Assembly (NCBI RefSeq): GCF_000348785.1
Contig: NC_020520.1
Coordinates: forward strand, 682,001-746,000
Direction: 5' to 3'
Origin: Ilumatobacter coccineus YM16-304
Lineage (GTDB): Bacteria > Actinomycetota > Acidimicrobiia > Acidimicrobiales > Ilumatobacteraceae
DNA length: 64,000 nucleotides
Shown: one piece after another, positions 33,709 to 43,725 of the stretch
How the letters are laid out: every line of letters begins with the position of its first letter
Position numbering within the stretch: position 1 is the stretch's first letter
Position numbers and translations under genes: made by a program
The notes under the pieces: generated by a model
Database searches by the model: none
Told to the model about the DNA's origin: nothing
Seen by the model: the letters and a program-made list of their open reading frames with translations, nothing else

Positions 33709-34329
33709 GTGATCCCGCGGTTCGGACCCGACACTTGTCTGTTGCTGATCGATGTTCAGCAGGGCGTCGACGTCCTCGAACACTGGGGCGGCCCGACCGG
33801 CCGACGCAACAACCCCGATGCCGAGTCCGTGATGGCCTCGCTGCTCGACGAGTGGCGCGCCGCAGGTCGCACCGTCGCGTTCACCCGGCACGACTCCCGC
33901 GAGGCCGACTCTCCGCTTAAGTTCTCGCTGCCGACCGGCGCGCAGAAACCGGGCTTCGAACCGCTCGACGGCGACATCGTGATCGACAAAGACGTCAACA
34001 GCGGCTGGGTCGGCACGCAGCTCGAACTCCAGTTGCGTCGCCACGGCATCAACCGACTCGTCGTCGTCGGCTTCTTCACCAACATGTGCGTCGAGACCAC
34101 GGTGCGCATGGCGGGCAACATGGGCTACGACACCTACCTGGTGCCCGACGGGTGCGCCACGACCAACCGCGTCGGACCCGACGGCGTCGACCACGACCCG
34201 GAGACGGTGCACCAACTCAGCGTCGCCAGCCTCCACGGCGAGTTCTGCACGGCGCTCTCACCGAGCGACGCCAGCGCGCTGATCCACCACGACATCGACC
34301 ACATCGACCGAGTACAGGGGAACGAGTGA
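33709..34329 (+). CDS. Isochorismatase-family cysteine hydrolase
   Basis: A 206-residue hydrolase. The catalytic triad of the family is visible: Asp15 (LLLIDVQ), Lys94 (VIDKDVNSGW) and Cys127 (FTNMCVETT). Relatives cleave amides such as N-carbamoyl compounds, biuret, nicotinamide or ureidoacrylate. GTG 33709 gives a normal N-terminus; GTG 33682 is also in frame. Its stop overlaps the ATG of the dimethylargininase-like gene. The neighbouring urease and acetamidase genes suggest an amide-nitrogen catabolic role. Confidence 0.88.
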   Translation: MIPRFGPDTCLLLIDVQQGVDVLEHWGGPTGRRNNPDAESVMASLLDEWRAAGRTVAFTRHDSREADSPLKFSLPTGAQKPGFEPLDGDIVIDKDVNSGWVGTQLELQLRRHGINRLVVVGFFTNMCVETTVRMAGNMGYDTYLVPDGCATTNRVGPDGVDHDPETVHQLSVASLHGEFCTALSPSDASALIHHDIDHIDRVQGNE

Positions 34330-35210
34330 TGAACACGACGAGCGACTTCGGCGTCGCCACGATGAGCGGCACGCTGCGCAAGGTCGGCATGCGTCGGCCC
34401 GGAGCAATCCTCACGGCCGACTCCGACACGTGGCACTACGCCAAGCCGATCGATGCCGGTGCGCTGCAACAGCAGTACGACGCGTTCGCCGAACTCGTCG
34501 CAGCGTCGGGCGCGGAGATCCACTGGCTCCCCGATGCCGACGACGACGGGCTGGCCGACTCGGTCTTCACCTACGACGCATCGTTCGTCGTCGGAGCGGG
34601 CGCGGTGATCCTGCGACCCGGTAAGGACCTGCGTCAGGCCGAAGCCGCACTCCACGCAGACTTCTACGAGTCGATCGGCATGCCGATCCTGGGCACGATC
34701 GACGCACCGGGCACCATCGAAGGTGGCGACTGCTTCTTCCTCGACGCGTCGACCATCGCGGTCGGGCGAGGCGTGCGCACCAACCAGGCGGGCATCGACC
34801 AGCTCGCCGCCATCGTCGAGCCGACCGGCATCACCGTCGAGGCGTACGACCTGCCGTACCTCCACGGCCCCGACGCTTGCCTCCACCTGATGTCGGTGAT
34901 CAGTCCGCTCGACCACGACCTCGCGCTCGTCCACGCGCCGCTCGTCCCGTACGCGCTGTACGAGCGGATGGAGTCGCTCGGCTACACCCTGTTGCACGCT
35001 CCCGAGCACGAGTTCGACGCCAGCCTCGGGCTGAACCTCAACGTCCTCGCCACCGGCCCGCGCCAGCTGATCGCGATCGAGGGCTTTCCGGGCACCGTCG
35101 AACTGATGCGTTCGGCCGGGTGCACCGTCGAGGTGTTCACCGCCGACGAACTCTGCATCCCGTGCGAAGGTGGACCCACCTGTCTCACCCGCCCGCTGCT
35201 GCGCGACTGA
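34329..35210 (+). CDS. Dimethylargininase (DDAH)-like amidinohydrolase
   Basis: A 293-residue guanidino-group-modifying enzyme. Family residues are EGGDCFF (Glu131, Asp134), the catalytic His186 in CLHLMSV, and the nucleophile Cys285 in GPTCLTRP near the C-terminus. The product would be citrulline plus dimethylamine from dimethylarginine, or a related deiminase reaction. ATG 34329 shares its first base with the preceding stop (TGATG), so the pair is co-translated with the isochorismatase-type hydrolase, which may act on a released ureido compound. Confidence 0.88.
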   Translation: MNTTSDFGVATMSGTLRKVGMRRPGAILTADSDTWHYAKPIDAGALQQQYDAFAELVAASGAEIHWLPDADDDGLADSVFTYDASFVVGAGAVILRPGKDLRQAEAALHADFYESIGMPILGTIDAPGTIEGGDCFFLDASTIAVGRGVRTNQAGIDQLAAIVEPTGITVEAYDLPYLHGPDACLHLMSVISPLDHDLALVHAPLVPYALYERMESLGYTLLHAPEHEFDASLGLNLNVLATGPRQLIAIEGFPGTVELMRSAGCTVEVFTADELCIPCEGGPTCLTRPLLRD

Positions 35211-35297
35211 GTCGTCGACGTCGGGGGTGTGATCGATGACGCACCCGATCTGCTGCGGTTCGGTGATGGTGGTCGTGTTCGGGCAGTAGCATCCCGA

Positions 35298-35310
35298 ATG
35301 GTCTGACCAT
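35298..35310. promoter_or_regulatory. FadR/GntR-type operator upstream of the TauE/SafE permease
   Basis: ATGGTC-T-GACCAT, a perfect 6-base dyad with a one-base centre, matching the FadR-subfamily pattern TNGTNNNACNA. It lies 33 bases before the permease start; an identical dyad precedes the acetamidase gene. Confidence 0.65.
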
Positions 35311-35343
35311 CAGCCCAATCGTGGACGACAGGAGCACAACAGC

Positions 35344-36078
35344 ATGACGATGTGGGAAGCGTTGCTGCTCGTCGTCGGCGGCTTGGCCGCCGGGATCATC
35401 AACACGATGGCCGGTGGCGGCTCGGCGCTGACCGTGCCGCTACTCGTGCTCGCCGGGGTGCCCGGCAACCAGGCCAACGGCTCGAACCGCGTCGGTGTGC
35501 TCACCGCCAGCGGAGCAGCGGTCGCCGCCTTCCGCCGTTCGGGCGTCGACGGCCTCACCGGTGCCACACCCGTGCTGGCGCCGACCGTCGTCGGGTCGTT
35601 GATCGGCTCGTTCGGCATCAGCCAGATCGCCGACGACACGTTCGAGACGATCTTCGGCTATCTGCTCATCCCGATCATCATCCTCACGATCTTCAAACCC
35701 AAGCCCGCCGAAGGCACCGAACCCTGGTCGGTGCTGGTGACGATGGCCGTCTTCTTCTGTATCGGGCTGTACGGCGGCGCGTTCCAAGCGGGCGTCGGCC
35801 TCGTGATGTTGGCGGCACTCACCCGGGCCGGTTTCGACCTCGTCACCGCCAACAGCGTCAAGGTGCTGATCAACCTGATCGTCACCGTCATCGCCTTGCC
35901 GGTGTTCATCCTGCAGGGGAACGTCGTGTGGGCGCCGGCGCTCGTGCTCGCCGCAGGCTTCCTCGCCGGTGGTTGGTTCGGAGCGAAGCTCGCGGTCAAG
36001 GGCGGCGAGAAGCTGGTGCGTATCTTCATGATCGGCGCCGCGCTGTACCTCGCCGGTCGCCTCATCGGCATCTGGTGA
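35344..36078 (+). CDS. TauE/SafE family permease
   Basis: A 244-residue transporter with about eight spans. The N-terminal GGLAAGIINTMAGGGSALTVPLLVLAGVP is the TauE/SafE repeat, mirrored near residue 138 by CIGLYGGAFQAGVGLVMLAAL. Known members export sulfite, sulfoacetate or other small anions. An AGGAGC site precedes ATG 35344. Sharing an operator with the acetamidase/urease group suggests a role in moving a substrate or by-product of that pathway. Confidence 0.9.
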   Translation: MTMWEALLLVVGGLAAGIINTMAGGGSALTVPLLVLAGVPGNQANGSNRVGVLTASGAAVAAFRRSGVDGLTGATPVLAPTVVGSLIGSFGISQIADDTFETIFGYLLIPIIILTIFKPKPAEGTEPWSVLVTMAVFFCIGLYGGAFQAGVGLVMLAALTRAGFDLVTANSVKVLINLIVTVIALPVFILQGNVVWAPALVLAAGFLAGGWFGAKLAVKGGEKLVRIFMIGAALYLAGRLIGIW

Positions 36079-36086
36079 GGCCGGCC

Positions 36087-36104
36087 GAGCGGGTCGGCCC
36101 GCTC
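36087..36104 (+). terminator. Weak hairpin after the permease
   Basis: 7-bp stem GAGCGGG / CCCGCTC with loop TCGG, directly after the permease stop. No T-run follows. It separates the permease from the operator of the acetamidase-urease unit. Confidence 0.4.
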
Positions 36105-36150
36105 ATGGAATCGTGACGATGTCGAAATCCTCCGTTCACGAAGTGGTCTT

Positions 36151-36163
36151 ATGGTCAGACCAT
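36151..36163. promoter_or_regulatory. FadR/GntR-type operator abutting the acetamidase start
   Basis: ATGGTC-A-GACCAT, the same dyad as at 35298 apart from the centre base. It ends one base before the ATG at 36165, so it covers the place where the transcript would begin. This implies a leaderless or very short-leader mRNA. Confidence 0.65.
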
Positions 36164-36164
36164 C

Positions 36165-37220
36165 ATGAACACGAGGTTGAACGCCACACCCAACACCTGT
36201 TTCTGGGGCTATCTCGACGCGTCCGAGGCTCCGGTCCTCCAGGTCGAGTCGGGTGACACCATCACGATCGAAGCGGTCACCCATCACTCCGGTGATGCGC
36301 CCGATCTGCTGATGGACGAGGGCGTCAAAGCGATCTGGGACGGCATCGCCCCCGAGACCAGAACGCCCGGCGTGCACATCATGACCGGCCCGATCGAGGT
36401 CGCCGGCGCCAAGCCTGGCGACACGCTCCGCGTCGATCTGCTGTCGATGACGCCACGCATGCCATACGGCTCGAACTGTGCAGCGAACTGGGGCCTGTTC
36501 CACAACAAGTTCCAGAAGGAACGCATCACGATCTACGAACTCGTCGATCCCGACCCGGCGGGAGGGTTTCCGACCACCGCCCGCCCGATGTTCGGTTTCG
36601 ACTTCACCGCCATGGAGTTGTACGACCTGCCCGGCGTGATCTCCGAACCCGACCCGTCGCAGCGCCAACCGTTCGGGCGCGCCGTCGAAGTGCCGGTGCG
36701 TCCGCACCTCGGCGTGATGGGCGTGGCACCCGAAGGCGGCCGCGTCAGCAGCATCCCGCCGGGCGTGTTCGGCGGCAACGTCGACAACTGGCGCTTCGGA
36801 CCCGGAGCGTCGGTGCACTATCCCGTGTTCCACGAAGGCGCCGGCTTCTACGTCGGCGACCCCCACTTCGCGCAGGGCGACGGCGAGATCTGCGGCACCG
36901 CGATCGAAGCGTCGCTCGACGTCACGTTGCGCCTCTCGGTCGTCGACGACGTCAAGGCGGAGGCTCCGCTCCTGCGCACCGACACGCAGTGGATCACCCA
37001 CGGCTTCGGTGACGGTGTCGACGGACTCGGCAACGCGATGGCGATGGCCGCCGAACAGATGCTCAAGATGATGGTCGACCGCGGCGGTTTCACGATGGAC
37101 GAGGCGTACTCCCTCGCGTCGGTCGCCATCGACCTCGGCATCACGCAGGTCGTCGACGGCATCGTCGGCTGCCACGCGGCGGTCGACCACTCGATTCTCG
37201 AAGTCTCCGCAGGGCGATAG
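36165..37220 (+). CDS. Acetamidase/formamidase family protein
   Basis: A 351-residue hydrolase of the FmdA/AmdA family that releases ammonia from short amides. Family features: [21 protein letters not shown], a [21 protein letters not shown] segment near residue 65-85, [27 protein letters not shown], and [18 protein letters not shown] near 230-245 carrying the Glu/His active-site region. ATG 36165 has no ribosome-binding site because a GntR-type operator directly precedes it. It is followed by ureA after 36 bases, so the amidase and urease are probably one transcript. Confidence 0.92.
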   Translation: MNTRLNATPNTCFWGYLDASEAPVLQVESGDTITIEAVTHHSGDAPDLLMDEGVKAIWDGIAPETRTPGVHIMTGPIEVAGAKPGDTLRVDLLSMTPRMPYGSNCAANWGLFHNKFQKERITIYELVDPDPAGGFPTTARPMFGFDFTAMELYDLPGVISEPDPSQRQPFGRAVEVPVRPHLGVMGVAPEGGRVSSIPPGVFGGNVDNWRFGPGASVHYPVFHEGAGFYVGDPHFAQGDGEICGTAIEASLDVTLRLSVVDDVKAEAPLLRTDTQWITHGFGDGVDGLGNAMAMAAEQMLKMMVDRGGFTMDEAYSLASVAIDLGITQVVDGIVGCHAAVDHSILEVSAGR

Positions 37221-37256
37221 CGCACGACCGGTCGCGATGGCGCGAAACTCACCTCG

Positions 37257-37568
37257 ATGCATCTCACACCGCACGAACAGGAGCGACTGCTCGTCCACGT
37301 CGCTGCCGACGTCGCCCGCGCCCGTCAGGCGCGAGGGCTCAAGCTGAATCACCCCGAGGCGGTGGCCATCCTCACCGACTGGGTGCTCGAAGCGGCCCGC
37401 GACGGTCGCACCGTGGTCGACGTGATGGAGGCGGGGCGCCACGTGCTCACCCGCGACGACGTGATGGACGGCATCGCCGAGATGCTCGCCGACGTCCAAG
37501 TGGAGGCGACGTTCCCCGACGGCACCAAGCTCGTCACCCTGCACCACCCGATCGGACCCGCGTCGTGA
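37257..37568 (+). CDS. ureA: Urease subunit gamma
   Basis: A 103-residue small structural subunit of nickel urease. It has the conserved [23 protein letters not shown] start, [21 protein letters not shown] and [18 protein letters not shown]. Length is exactly typical. The stop overlaps the ureB GTG (GTGA). First gene of ureABC-FGD. Confidence 0.97.
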   Translation: MHLTPHEQERLLVHVAADVARARQARGLKLNHPEAVAILTDWVLEAARDGRTVVDVMEAGRHVLTRDDVMDGIAEMLADVQVEATFPDGTKLVTLHHPIGPAS

Positions 37569-37885
37569 TCCCCGGTGAGATCGCCGGCCCCGACGAACCG
37601 GTCGAGATCAACGCAGGCCGTGCCGTGCTGACCTTGCGCGTCGAGAACGGTGGCGACCGTCCGATCCAGGTCGGGTCGCACTATCACTTCGCCGAAGCGA
37701 ACCCGGCGCTCATCTTCGATCGCGACGCCGCTCGCGGTCATCGCCTCGGAGTTCCGGCCGGAACCGCCATCCGATTCGAGCCGGGCATCGCCACCGACGT
37801 CGACCTCGTCCCGCTCGTTGGTGAGCGGATCGTCCCCGGTCTGCGCGGCGACGTGCGCGGCCCACTCGACGGGAACCAGTCATGA
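37565..37885 (+). CDS. ureB: Urease subunit beta
   Basis: A 106-residue subunit with the IPGEI start, [20 protein letters not shown] core and IRFEPG strand expected of UreB. GTG start at 37565 overlaps the ureA stop and the TGA overlaps the ureC ATG, so the three structural genes are translated together. Confidence 0.97.
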   Translation: MIPGEIAGPDEPVEINAGRAVLTLRVENGGDRPIQVGSHYHFAEANPALIFDRDAARGHRLGVPAGTAIRFEPGIATDVDLVPLVGERIVPGLRGDVRGPLDGNQS

Positions 37886-39600
37886 GCTTCATCGACCGAT
37901 CGCGCTACCGGAACCTCTACGGCCCGACCACCGGCGACCGCATTCGCCTCGCCGACACCGACCTGTGGATCGAGGTCACCGCCGACCACTGCGCCGGTGG
38001 CGACGAGGTCGTGTTCGGCGGCGGCAAGGTCATCCGTGAATCGATGGGGCAGTCGACGCGCACCAGCGCCGACGGCGCGCCCGATCTGGTCATCACCGGC
38101 GCGGTCATCCTCGATCACTGGGGCGTCGTCAAGGCCGACGTCGGCGTGAAGAACGGTCGAATCGTCGGCATCGGCAAGGCCGGCAACCCCGACACGATGG
38201 ACGGCGTCGACCCGGCGCTCGTGATCGGCCCGTCGACCGAGATCCTCGCCGGCAACGGCCGGATCCTCACCGCCGGCGCCATCGACTGCCACGTCCACCT
38301 CATCTCCCCGACGCTCCTCGACGAAGCGCTCACCTCCGGCATCACCACGATCATCGGCGGCGGCACCGGGCCGGCCGAAGGCACCAAAGCGACCACCGTC
38401 AGCGGATCGTGGTGGCTCGAACGCATGCTCGAAGCGCTCGATCACTGGCCGATCAACGTCGCCCTGCTCGGCAAGGGCAACACCGTCGAACCCGCGGCGA
38501 TGTGGGAACAACTGCGCTCGGGAGCGGCCGGCTTCAAGCTGCACGAGGACTGGGGCACCACGCCGGCGGCGATCGACGCGTGCCTCACCGTCGCCGATGC
38601 GTCGGGGGTCCAGGTCGCCATCCACACCGACACGCTCAACGAGGCGGGCTACGTCGAGAGCACGCTGGCGGCGATCGCCGGACGTTCGATCCACACGTTC
38701 CACACCGAGGGTGCGGGGGGTGGCCACGCCCCCGACATCATGACCGTCGCCTCGCACGCGAACGTGCTGCCGTCGTCGACCAACCCGACGCGGCCCCACA
38801 CGATCAACACCGTGGCCGAGCACCTCGACATGTTGATGGTGTGCCACCACCTCAACCCGTCGGTGCCCGAAGACCTCGCCTTCGCCGAGAGTCGCATCCG
38901 CCCGTCGACCATCGCCGCCGAAGACATCCTCCACGACATGGGAGCGATCTCGATGATCGGCTCCGACTCGCAGGCGATGGGACGCATCGGCGAAGTCGTG
39001 CTCCGCACCTGGCAGACCGCCCACGTCATGAAAGCTCGACGCGGAGCGCTGACGATCGGCGACGAGCGCGACGGGCCTGCCGACAACCTGCGCGCTCGGC
39101 GCTACGTGTCGAAGTACACGATCTGCCCGGCCGTGGCCCACGGGCTCGCCGGCGAGGTGGGCTCCGTCGAAGTCGGCAAGCTCGCCGACCTCGTGCTCTA
39201 CGACCCGGCGTTCTTCGGTGTTCGGCCGCACGTCGTGGTCAAGGGCGGCATGATCGCCTGGGCGCAGATGGGCGATGCCAACGCGTCGATCCCCACGCCA
39301 CAGCCGCAGCTGCCGCGACCGATGTTCGGCGCCGCCCCCGGTGTCGCTCCGGGCCTGTCGCTCGCCTGGGTGTCGAACACCGCGCTCGACGATGGGCTTC
39401 CCGACCGGTTGAACGTGCGCCGCCCGCTCGTGCCGATCGCCGACACGCGCAGCATCGGCAAGCCCGACATGACCCTCAACGACGCGACGCCCGACATCGA
39501 CATCGATGCCGACACGTTCGCGGTGCGCCTCGACGGCGAGTTGATCACCGAGTCGCCGGCCGAGTCGCTGCCCATGGCCCAGCGCTACTTCCTCTACTGA
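37882..39600 (+). CDS. ureC: Urease subunit alpha (catalytic)
   Basis: A 572-residue amidohydrolase that hydrolyses urea at a dinuclear nickel centre. Ligands are visible: His137 and His139 (CHVHL), carbamylated Lys219 (GFKLHEDWG), further His at 221 and in [12 protein letters not shown], and the Asp in [10 protein letters not shown]. The mobile flap cysteine/histidine is [13 protein letters not shown]. Length is as usual for bacterial UreC. ATG overlaps the ureB stop (ATGA). A 73-base gap separates it from ureF; no ureE gene is present. Confidence 0.98.
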   Translation: MSFIDRSRYRNLYGPTTGDRIRLADTDLWIEVTADHCAGGDEVVFGGGKVIRESMGQSTRTSADGAPDLVITGAVILDHWGVVKADVGVKNGRIVGIGKAGNPDTMDGVDPALVIGPSTEILAGNGRILTAGAIDCHVHLISPTLLDEALTSGITTIIGGGTGPAEGTKATTVSGSWWLERMLEALDHWPINVALLGKGNTVEPAAMWEQLRSGAAGFKLHEDWGTTPAAIDACLTVADASGVQVAIHTDTLNEAGYVESTLAAIAGRSIHTFHTEGAGGGHAPDIMTVASHANVLPSSTNPTRPHTINTVAEHLDMLMVCHHLNPSVPEDLAFAESRIRPSTIAAEDILHDMGAISMIGSDSQAMGRIGEVVLRTWQTAHVMKARRGALTIGDERDGPADNLRARRYVSKYTICPAVAHGLAGEVGSVEVGKLADLVLYDPAFFGVRPHVVVKGGMIAWAQMGDANASIPTPQPQLPRPMFGAAPGVAPGLSLAWVSNTALDDGLPDRLNVRRPLVPIADTRSIGKPDMTLNDATPDIDIDADTFAVRLDGELITESPAESLPMAQRYFLY

Positions 39601-39673
39601 TCGTGCTCACCGACCCGAGCGTCCGCACGAGACCCGGCGCGGCGAGACCCGACTCCACGAAACCAGCCCGGCG

Positions 39674-40345
39674 ATGAACTCGGCACTGCTGATGCTCGTC
39701 GACGGTCGGTTCCCGGCGGGCGGGCACACCAACTCGGCCGGGGTCGAGGCCGCCGTGCGGATCGGCGACATCGGCGACGGCGCCACCCTCGAGCGATACC
39801 TGCTCGGGCGTCTCGCCACGACCGGCGTGGTCGACGCCGCGTTCTCCGCACACGTGGCCGGGCTGGTTGCGCCCTCGATCGCCGACCTCGAACTGGTCGA
39901 TGCCGAGTACTCGGCACGCGTCCCCTCGCCGCGGCTACGCGAGGCGAGTCACAAGTTCGGACGCCAACTGTTGCGTGCCGGACGCGGCATCTGGGCGAGC
40001 CCGACGCTCGACGCGATCGACGCTCGAGACCGCGCGACGCATCAAGCCGTCGTGCTCGGCGCCCTGTGCGCCGCGGCGGGAGCATCGCCGGCCGATGCCG
40101 CGCTGCTCGCGTTCCACCACCTGTCGGCAGCGGTCACCTCCGCGGCGATCCGTCTGCTCGGACTCGACCCGATGGAAGCCGCGGCGATCCAAGCTCGAGC
40201 GGGACATCGCGCCGACCGTTGGGCCGCCGACGCCGACCAGTGGGTACGTTCGACCCCCGCCCAGCTCCCAGCGTGCGGCGGCTCCCTCACCGAGATCCTG
40301 GCCGAAGACCACGGGCGCTGGGACGCCCGACTGTTCGTCGCCTGA
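39674..40345 (+). CDS. ureF: Urease accessory protein UreF
   Basis: A 223-residue all-helical accessory protein that bridges UreD and UreG in nickel insertion. Typical features are [24 protein letters not shown] at the N-terminus, [16 protein letters not shown], and [27 protein letters not shown]. Start ATG 39674. UreG follows after 10 bases. Confidence 0.93.
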   Translation: MNSALLMLVDGRFPAGGHTNSAGVEAAVRIGDIGDGATLERYLLGRLATTGVVDAAFSAHVAGLVAPSIADLELVDAEYSARVPSPRLREASHKFGRQLLRAGRGIWASPTLDAIDARDRATHQAVVLGALCAAAGASPADAALLAFHHLSAAVTSAAIRLLGLDPMEAAAIQARAGHRADRWAADADQWVRSTPAQLPACGGSLTEILAEDHGRWDARLFVA

Positions 40346-40355
40346 AACGAGACCC

Positions 40356-41036
40356 ATGCCTCCGCACGACATCCCCCACGACCTCTTCGACAACGCGCGC
40401 GCCCCGAGCCGACCCGAGTCGGGAACCGGCCGCCGCGCGCTGCGCGTCGGCATCGGCGGCCCGGTCGGTTCGGGCAAGACCACGCTCGTCGGTTCGCTCT
40501 GCGCGCTGCTCCGTGACGAGCTCTCGATGGTGGTGGTCACCAACGACATCTTCACGTCGGAAGACGCCGACGCGTTGCGCGCCGCCGCGGTGCTGCCGAC
40601 CGAGCGCATCGTGGCGGTCGAGACCGGCTGCTGCCCACACACGGCGATCCGTGACGACATCGCCGCGAACCTCGACGCGGTCGAAGCGCTCGAACAACTC
40701 CACGGCGACGTCGACCTGTCGCTCGTCGAGTCGGGCGGCGACAACCTGACCGCCATCTTCAGTCGTGGTCTCGTCGACGTGCAGATCTTCGTCCTCGACA
40801 CCGCGGGCGGCGACGACGTGCCCCGCAAGGGAGGGCCCGGCGTCGCCATGGCCGACCTGCTGGTGATCAACAAGGTCGACCTCGCGCCCTACGTCGGCGC
40901 CGACGTCGACCGGATGTTGAGCGACGCCCGAGAGCGACGCGACGATCGTCCGGTCCTGCCCACGTCGTTGGTCGATCAGTCGGGCGCCCGAGGCGTCGCT
41001 GACTGGATCACCACCCAGATCAGTGCCCGGAGGTGA
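40356..41036 (+). CDS. ureG: Urease accessory GTPase UreG
   Basis: A 226-residue SIMIBI GTPase supplying energy for nickel loading. The P-loop GGPVGSGKT is at residues 34-42, the Ni/Zn-binding Cys-Pro-His at 93-95 (ETGCCPH), the switch region [11 protein letters not shown], and the guanine specificity motif NKVD. An N-terminal ~28-residue extension contains two His residues. The stop overlaps the ureD GTG. Confidence 0.97.
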   Translation: MPPHDIPHDLFDNARAPSRPESGTGRRALRVGIGGPVGSGKTTLVGSLCALLRDELSMVVVTNDIFTSEDADALRAAAVLPTERIVAVETGCCPHTAIRDDIAANLDAVEALEQLHGDVDLSLVESGGDNLTAIFSRGLVDVQIFVLDTAGGDDVPRKGGPGVAMADLLVINKVDLAPYVGADVDRMLSDARERRDDRPVLPTSLVDQSGARGVADWITTQISARR

Positions 41037-41767
41037 TCGCCCACGGCACCATCGTCGTCGCTGCCGACGCCGACACGGGGCGAGCGCACCTGCAGCGCGC
41101 CGAGGGTGACCCGCCGTTCAGCATCAGACGATGCGGTGAGCGCGTGCTCATCGCCGCGTCCGCGGCTGCCCCCGTCGGTGGCGACGAGTTGTCGCTCGAC
41201 ATCGGTGTGCTCGACGGCGCCGTCGCCGACATCGGCACGGTCGCGTCGACGATCGTCCTTCCCGGCCCGACGGGTGCCTCGTCGTCGATGACCACCCGGT
41301 GCGAGGTCGGCGCCGACGCACACCTCGACTGGATCGGTGAACCCACCGTGTCGGTCGTGGGGTCCGACCACGAGGTCGTCACCTCGGTCGACCTCGCTGC
41401 CTCGTCGACCTGTCGGATCGTGGAGGAGGTGTCACTCGGTCGGACCGGCGAGCCGTCGGGGCGATTGCGCTTGGTGCTCCGGGTCGTCCGCGACGCAGCG
41501 ACGGTCGTCCACCACGACGAGTCGTTCGGCCCCGACGTGCCGGGAGCCGGAAGCGTCGTGTCGGTCGGCACCGCGCGCCACGTGCTGTCGGCGGTGCTCG
41601 TGGGCGTCGACGCCGGCCCATCGCGTTCCTCGATCTCCGACGACTGTCGTGTCGCGTGGCTGCCGGTGTCGCCCGACGTGGCGGTGGTGCTCGCCGTCGG
41701 CACCGACCGGCCATCGGTTCGGGCGGCGGTCGAACGCGTCGCGCCCGAAGTGATCGCACCGCGCTGA
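41033..41767 (+). CDS. ureD: Urease accessory protein UreD
   Basis: A 244-residue beta-rich scaffold of the UreDFG complex. It is recognisable by [32 protein letters not shown] and by position after ureG. It is divergent from proteobacterial UreD and shorter, as common in actinobacteria. GTG start at 41033 overlaps the ureG stop. The gene ends the urease operon. Confidence 0.88.
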   Translation: MIAHGTIVVAADADTGRAHLQRAEGDPPFSIRRCGERVLIAASAAAPVGGDELSLDIGVLDGAVADIGTVASTIVLPGPTGASSSMTTRCEVGADAHLDWIGEPTVSVVGSDHEVVTSVDLAASSTCRIVEEVSLGRTGEPSGRLRLVLRVVRDAATVVHHDESFGPDVPGAGSVVSVGTARHVLSAVLVGVDAGPSRSSISDDCRVAWLPVSPDVAVVLAVGTDRPSVRAAVERVAPEVIAPR

Positions 41768-41817
41768 CGGCTGAAATTCCGGGCCGGCGGCGGGGTGGAT
41801 TCTCTATCGTCGCGATC

Positions 41818-42630
41818 ATGAAGCCGTTCAACGCCCGTCGCTCGCACCGAGTTCGCAACGCCGTGATCGTGGCCACGCTCGCCCTCACGGCGGCCGCGTG
41901 TGGCTCCGACGACGACGGAGACGTGTTGAGCGGGGGCGGCGGCGCCACATCGGCGACATCGAGCACCACGACCGAGGTCGAGGAGTCGACCGACACCGTC
42001 GATGCCAGTACGACCACGACGATCGGCGGCGGCGCCGCGACCACCGATCCGACGACGACGACCTCCACCACCACCACGACCACGACGACGTCCACCACCA
42101 CCACGACCACCACGACCACGACGGTGCCGCCCGCGCCAGGCGAGTGTCTGATCGGTACCTGGAGCCTGCGCAGCCAGGAATTTCTCGACGAGATCGCAGC
42201 GGCGATCCCGCCAGAGATGACCGGCGGTGCCGCCGTCGACTGGAAGTACGTGTCGGGTGAGTACCTGATCACCATGAACGCCGACGGCACGTCCCGCGGA
42301 CAACGGCTGGCCTGGACGCACCGCCTGTCGACGCCGCAGGGAGCGCTCGTCACCACCATCGACAGCGACGACCCCGGTACGTACACGGTCGACGGCAACG
42401 CGATCACAGTGCTCGACTCGGCGAGCGAAGCCACCGTCAAGCTCCAGATCGAGATCGGCGGCGTGCTGCAAGACCTGCCGATCGGCGGAACCCAGACCGT
42501 CGGCACCGACGCGATCAGCGGTTCGGGCACCTTCGAGTGCGCCGGCGACGTCCTGTCGATCACGGTGACCGACCTCCCCGATGCGCCACCAGGCGGCATC
42601 ACCGTCACGCTCGATCGCGCCGCCGGCTGA
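41818..42630 (+). CDS. Lipoprotein with Thr-rich linker and C-terminal beta domain
   Basis: A 270-residue exported lipoprotein. Signal peptide ends in a lipobox LTAAAC at residues ~23-28. Residues ~45-102 form a low-complexity Thr/Ser linker, then PPAPGECLIGTWSLRSQEFL begins a ~165-residue domain with alternating strands (GEYLITMNADGTSRGQ, TYTVDGNAITVLD) and a likely Cys pair. The domain resembles lipocalin-like META/DUF-type folds but no family is assigned. Surface-anchored on a flexible stalk. Function unknown. Confidence 0.8.
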   Translation: MKPFNARRSHRVRNAVIVATLALTAAACGSDDDGDVLSGGGGATSATSSTTTEVEESTDTVDASTTTTIGGGAATTDPTTTTSTTTTTTTTSTTTTTTTTTTVPPAPGECLIGTWSLRSQEFLDEIAAAIPPEMTGGAAVDWKYVSGEYLITMNADGTSRGQRLAWTHRLSTPQGALVTTIDSDDPGTYTVDGNAITVLDSASEATVKLQIEIGGVLQDLPIGGTQTVGTDAISGSGTFECAGDVLSITVTDLPDAPPGGITVTLDRAAG

Positions 42631-42687
42631 CCCACGTCGCCCGACGCTCGTTCGGCGCGATCAGTCGAGACCCCCTACGGTCTCGTC

Positions 42688-43725
42688 ATGAAGCTCAGTA
42701 CGACGATCGGATTCAACGGAGACCCGCAGAAGCTCGCGAGCCACGCTCGCGATCTCGAGTCGGCCGGCATCGACATGGTGTGGGGCGGGGAGATCTACGG
42801 CTACGACCTGGTGTCGACGCTCGCCTACCTCGCGGGTCAGACCACCACCCTCGAACTGATGACCGGCATCCTGCCGATCTACTCGCGTTCACCGGCGCTC
42901 ATCGCGCAGACCGCAGCCACACTCGACGCGCTGTCGGGTGGACGCTTCATCCTCGGGCTCGGGTCGTCGGGCGCACAGGTCATCGAAGGCTGGCACGGCG
43001 TGCCGTTCGAGAAGCCACTCGGCCGCACCCGCGACACCATCGAGATCTGCCGCAAGGTGTGGTCGGGTGACAAGGTCAGCCACGACGGCACGGCGTACAG
43101 CCTTCCGCTGCCCGACGGGCAGGGCACCGGTTTGGGCAAAGCGCTCAAGTTCGTCGGTCGCCCACCCGAGCGAGACATCCCGATCGTCATCGCCTCGATC
43201 GGCCCGAAGAACGTCGAGATGACCGCCGAGCTCGCCAACGGATGGCAGCCGATCCACTTCGTCCCCGATCGTTTCGAACAGGTCTGGGGTGAGTCGCTCG
43301 CCGCCGGTGCCGCCAAACGGTCTGACGACCTGCCGCCGCTCGAGATCATCGCAGGCGGCGTGGTCGCCCTCGGCGACGGGCCGCACGTCGAAGCTGCCCG
43401 AGAAGCAGCTCGCGCGCACATCGCCTTCTACGTGGGCGGCATGGGCGCCAAGAACAAGAACTACTACAACGACCTCTTCAAGCGATATGGCTGGGAGGAG
43501 GAGGCCGAGCAGGTACAAGACCTCTTCCTGTCGGGCAAGCGTGCCGAGGCCACCGCAGCAATTCCCGACGAGTACCTCGACCTCTCGATGCTCTGCGGCG
43601 ACGAAGGCCAGGTCCGCGAGCGCATCGCCGTCTACAAGGAGGTCGGCGTGACCCGCCTCAACATCGATCCGGCCGGAGAGAATCCGTTGGAGACGATCGA
43701 GAAGATCAAGGCCTGGGCCGAGTAG
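42688..43725 (+). CDS. LLM class F420-dependent oxidoreductase
   Basis: A 345-residue luciferase-like enzyme. Family motifs: MVWGGEIYGYDLVSTLAYLAGQT, ELMTGILPIYSRSP, DALSGGRFILGLGSSGAQVIEGWHG and the C-terminal GVTRLNIDPAG. It is close to the F420-binding group of actinobacterial LLM proteins. Probably monocistronic; next gene begins 250 bases later. Confidence 0.9.
   Translation: MKLSTTIGFNGDPQKLASHARDLESAGIDMVWGGEIYGYDLVSTLAYLAGQTTTLELMTGILPIYSRSPALIAQTAATLDALSGGRFILGLGSSGAQVIEGWHGVPFEKPLGRTRDTIEICRKVWSGDKVSHDGTAYSLPLPDGQGTGLGKALKFVGRPPERDIPIVIASIGPKNVEMTAELANGWQPIHFVPDRFEQVWGESLAAGAAKRSDDLPPLEIIAGGVVALGDGPHVEAAREAARAHIAFYVGGMGAKNKNYYNDLFKRYGWEEEAEQVQDLFLSGKRAEATAAIPDEYLDLSMLCGDEGQVRERIAVYKEVGVTRLNIDPAGENPLETIEKIKAWAE

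Noticed and set aside
31741-34236. 831-codon open frame on the minus strand
   Set aside because: It crosses the repeat tract and lies antisense to the MFS and isochorismatase genes, with no start signal or recognisable domain.
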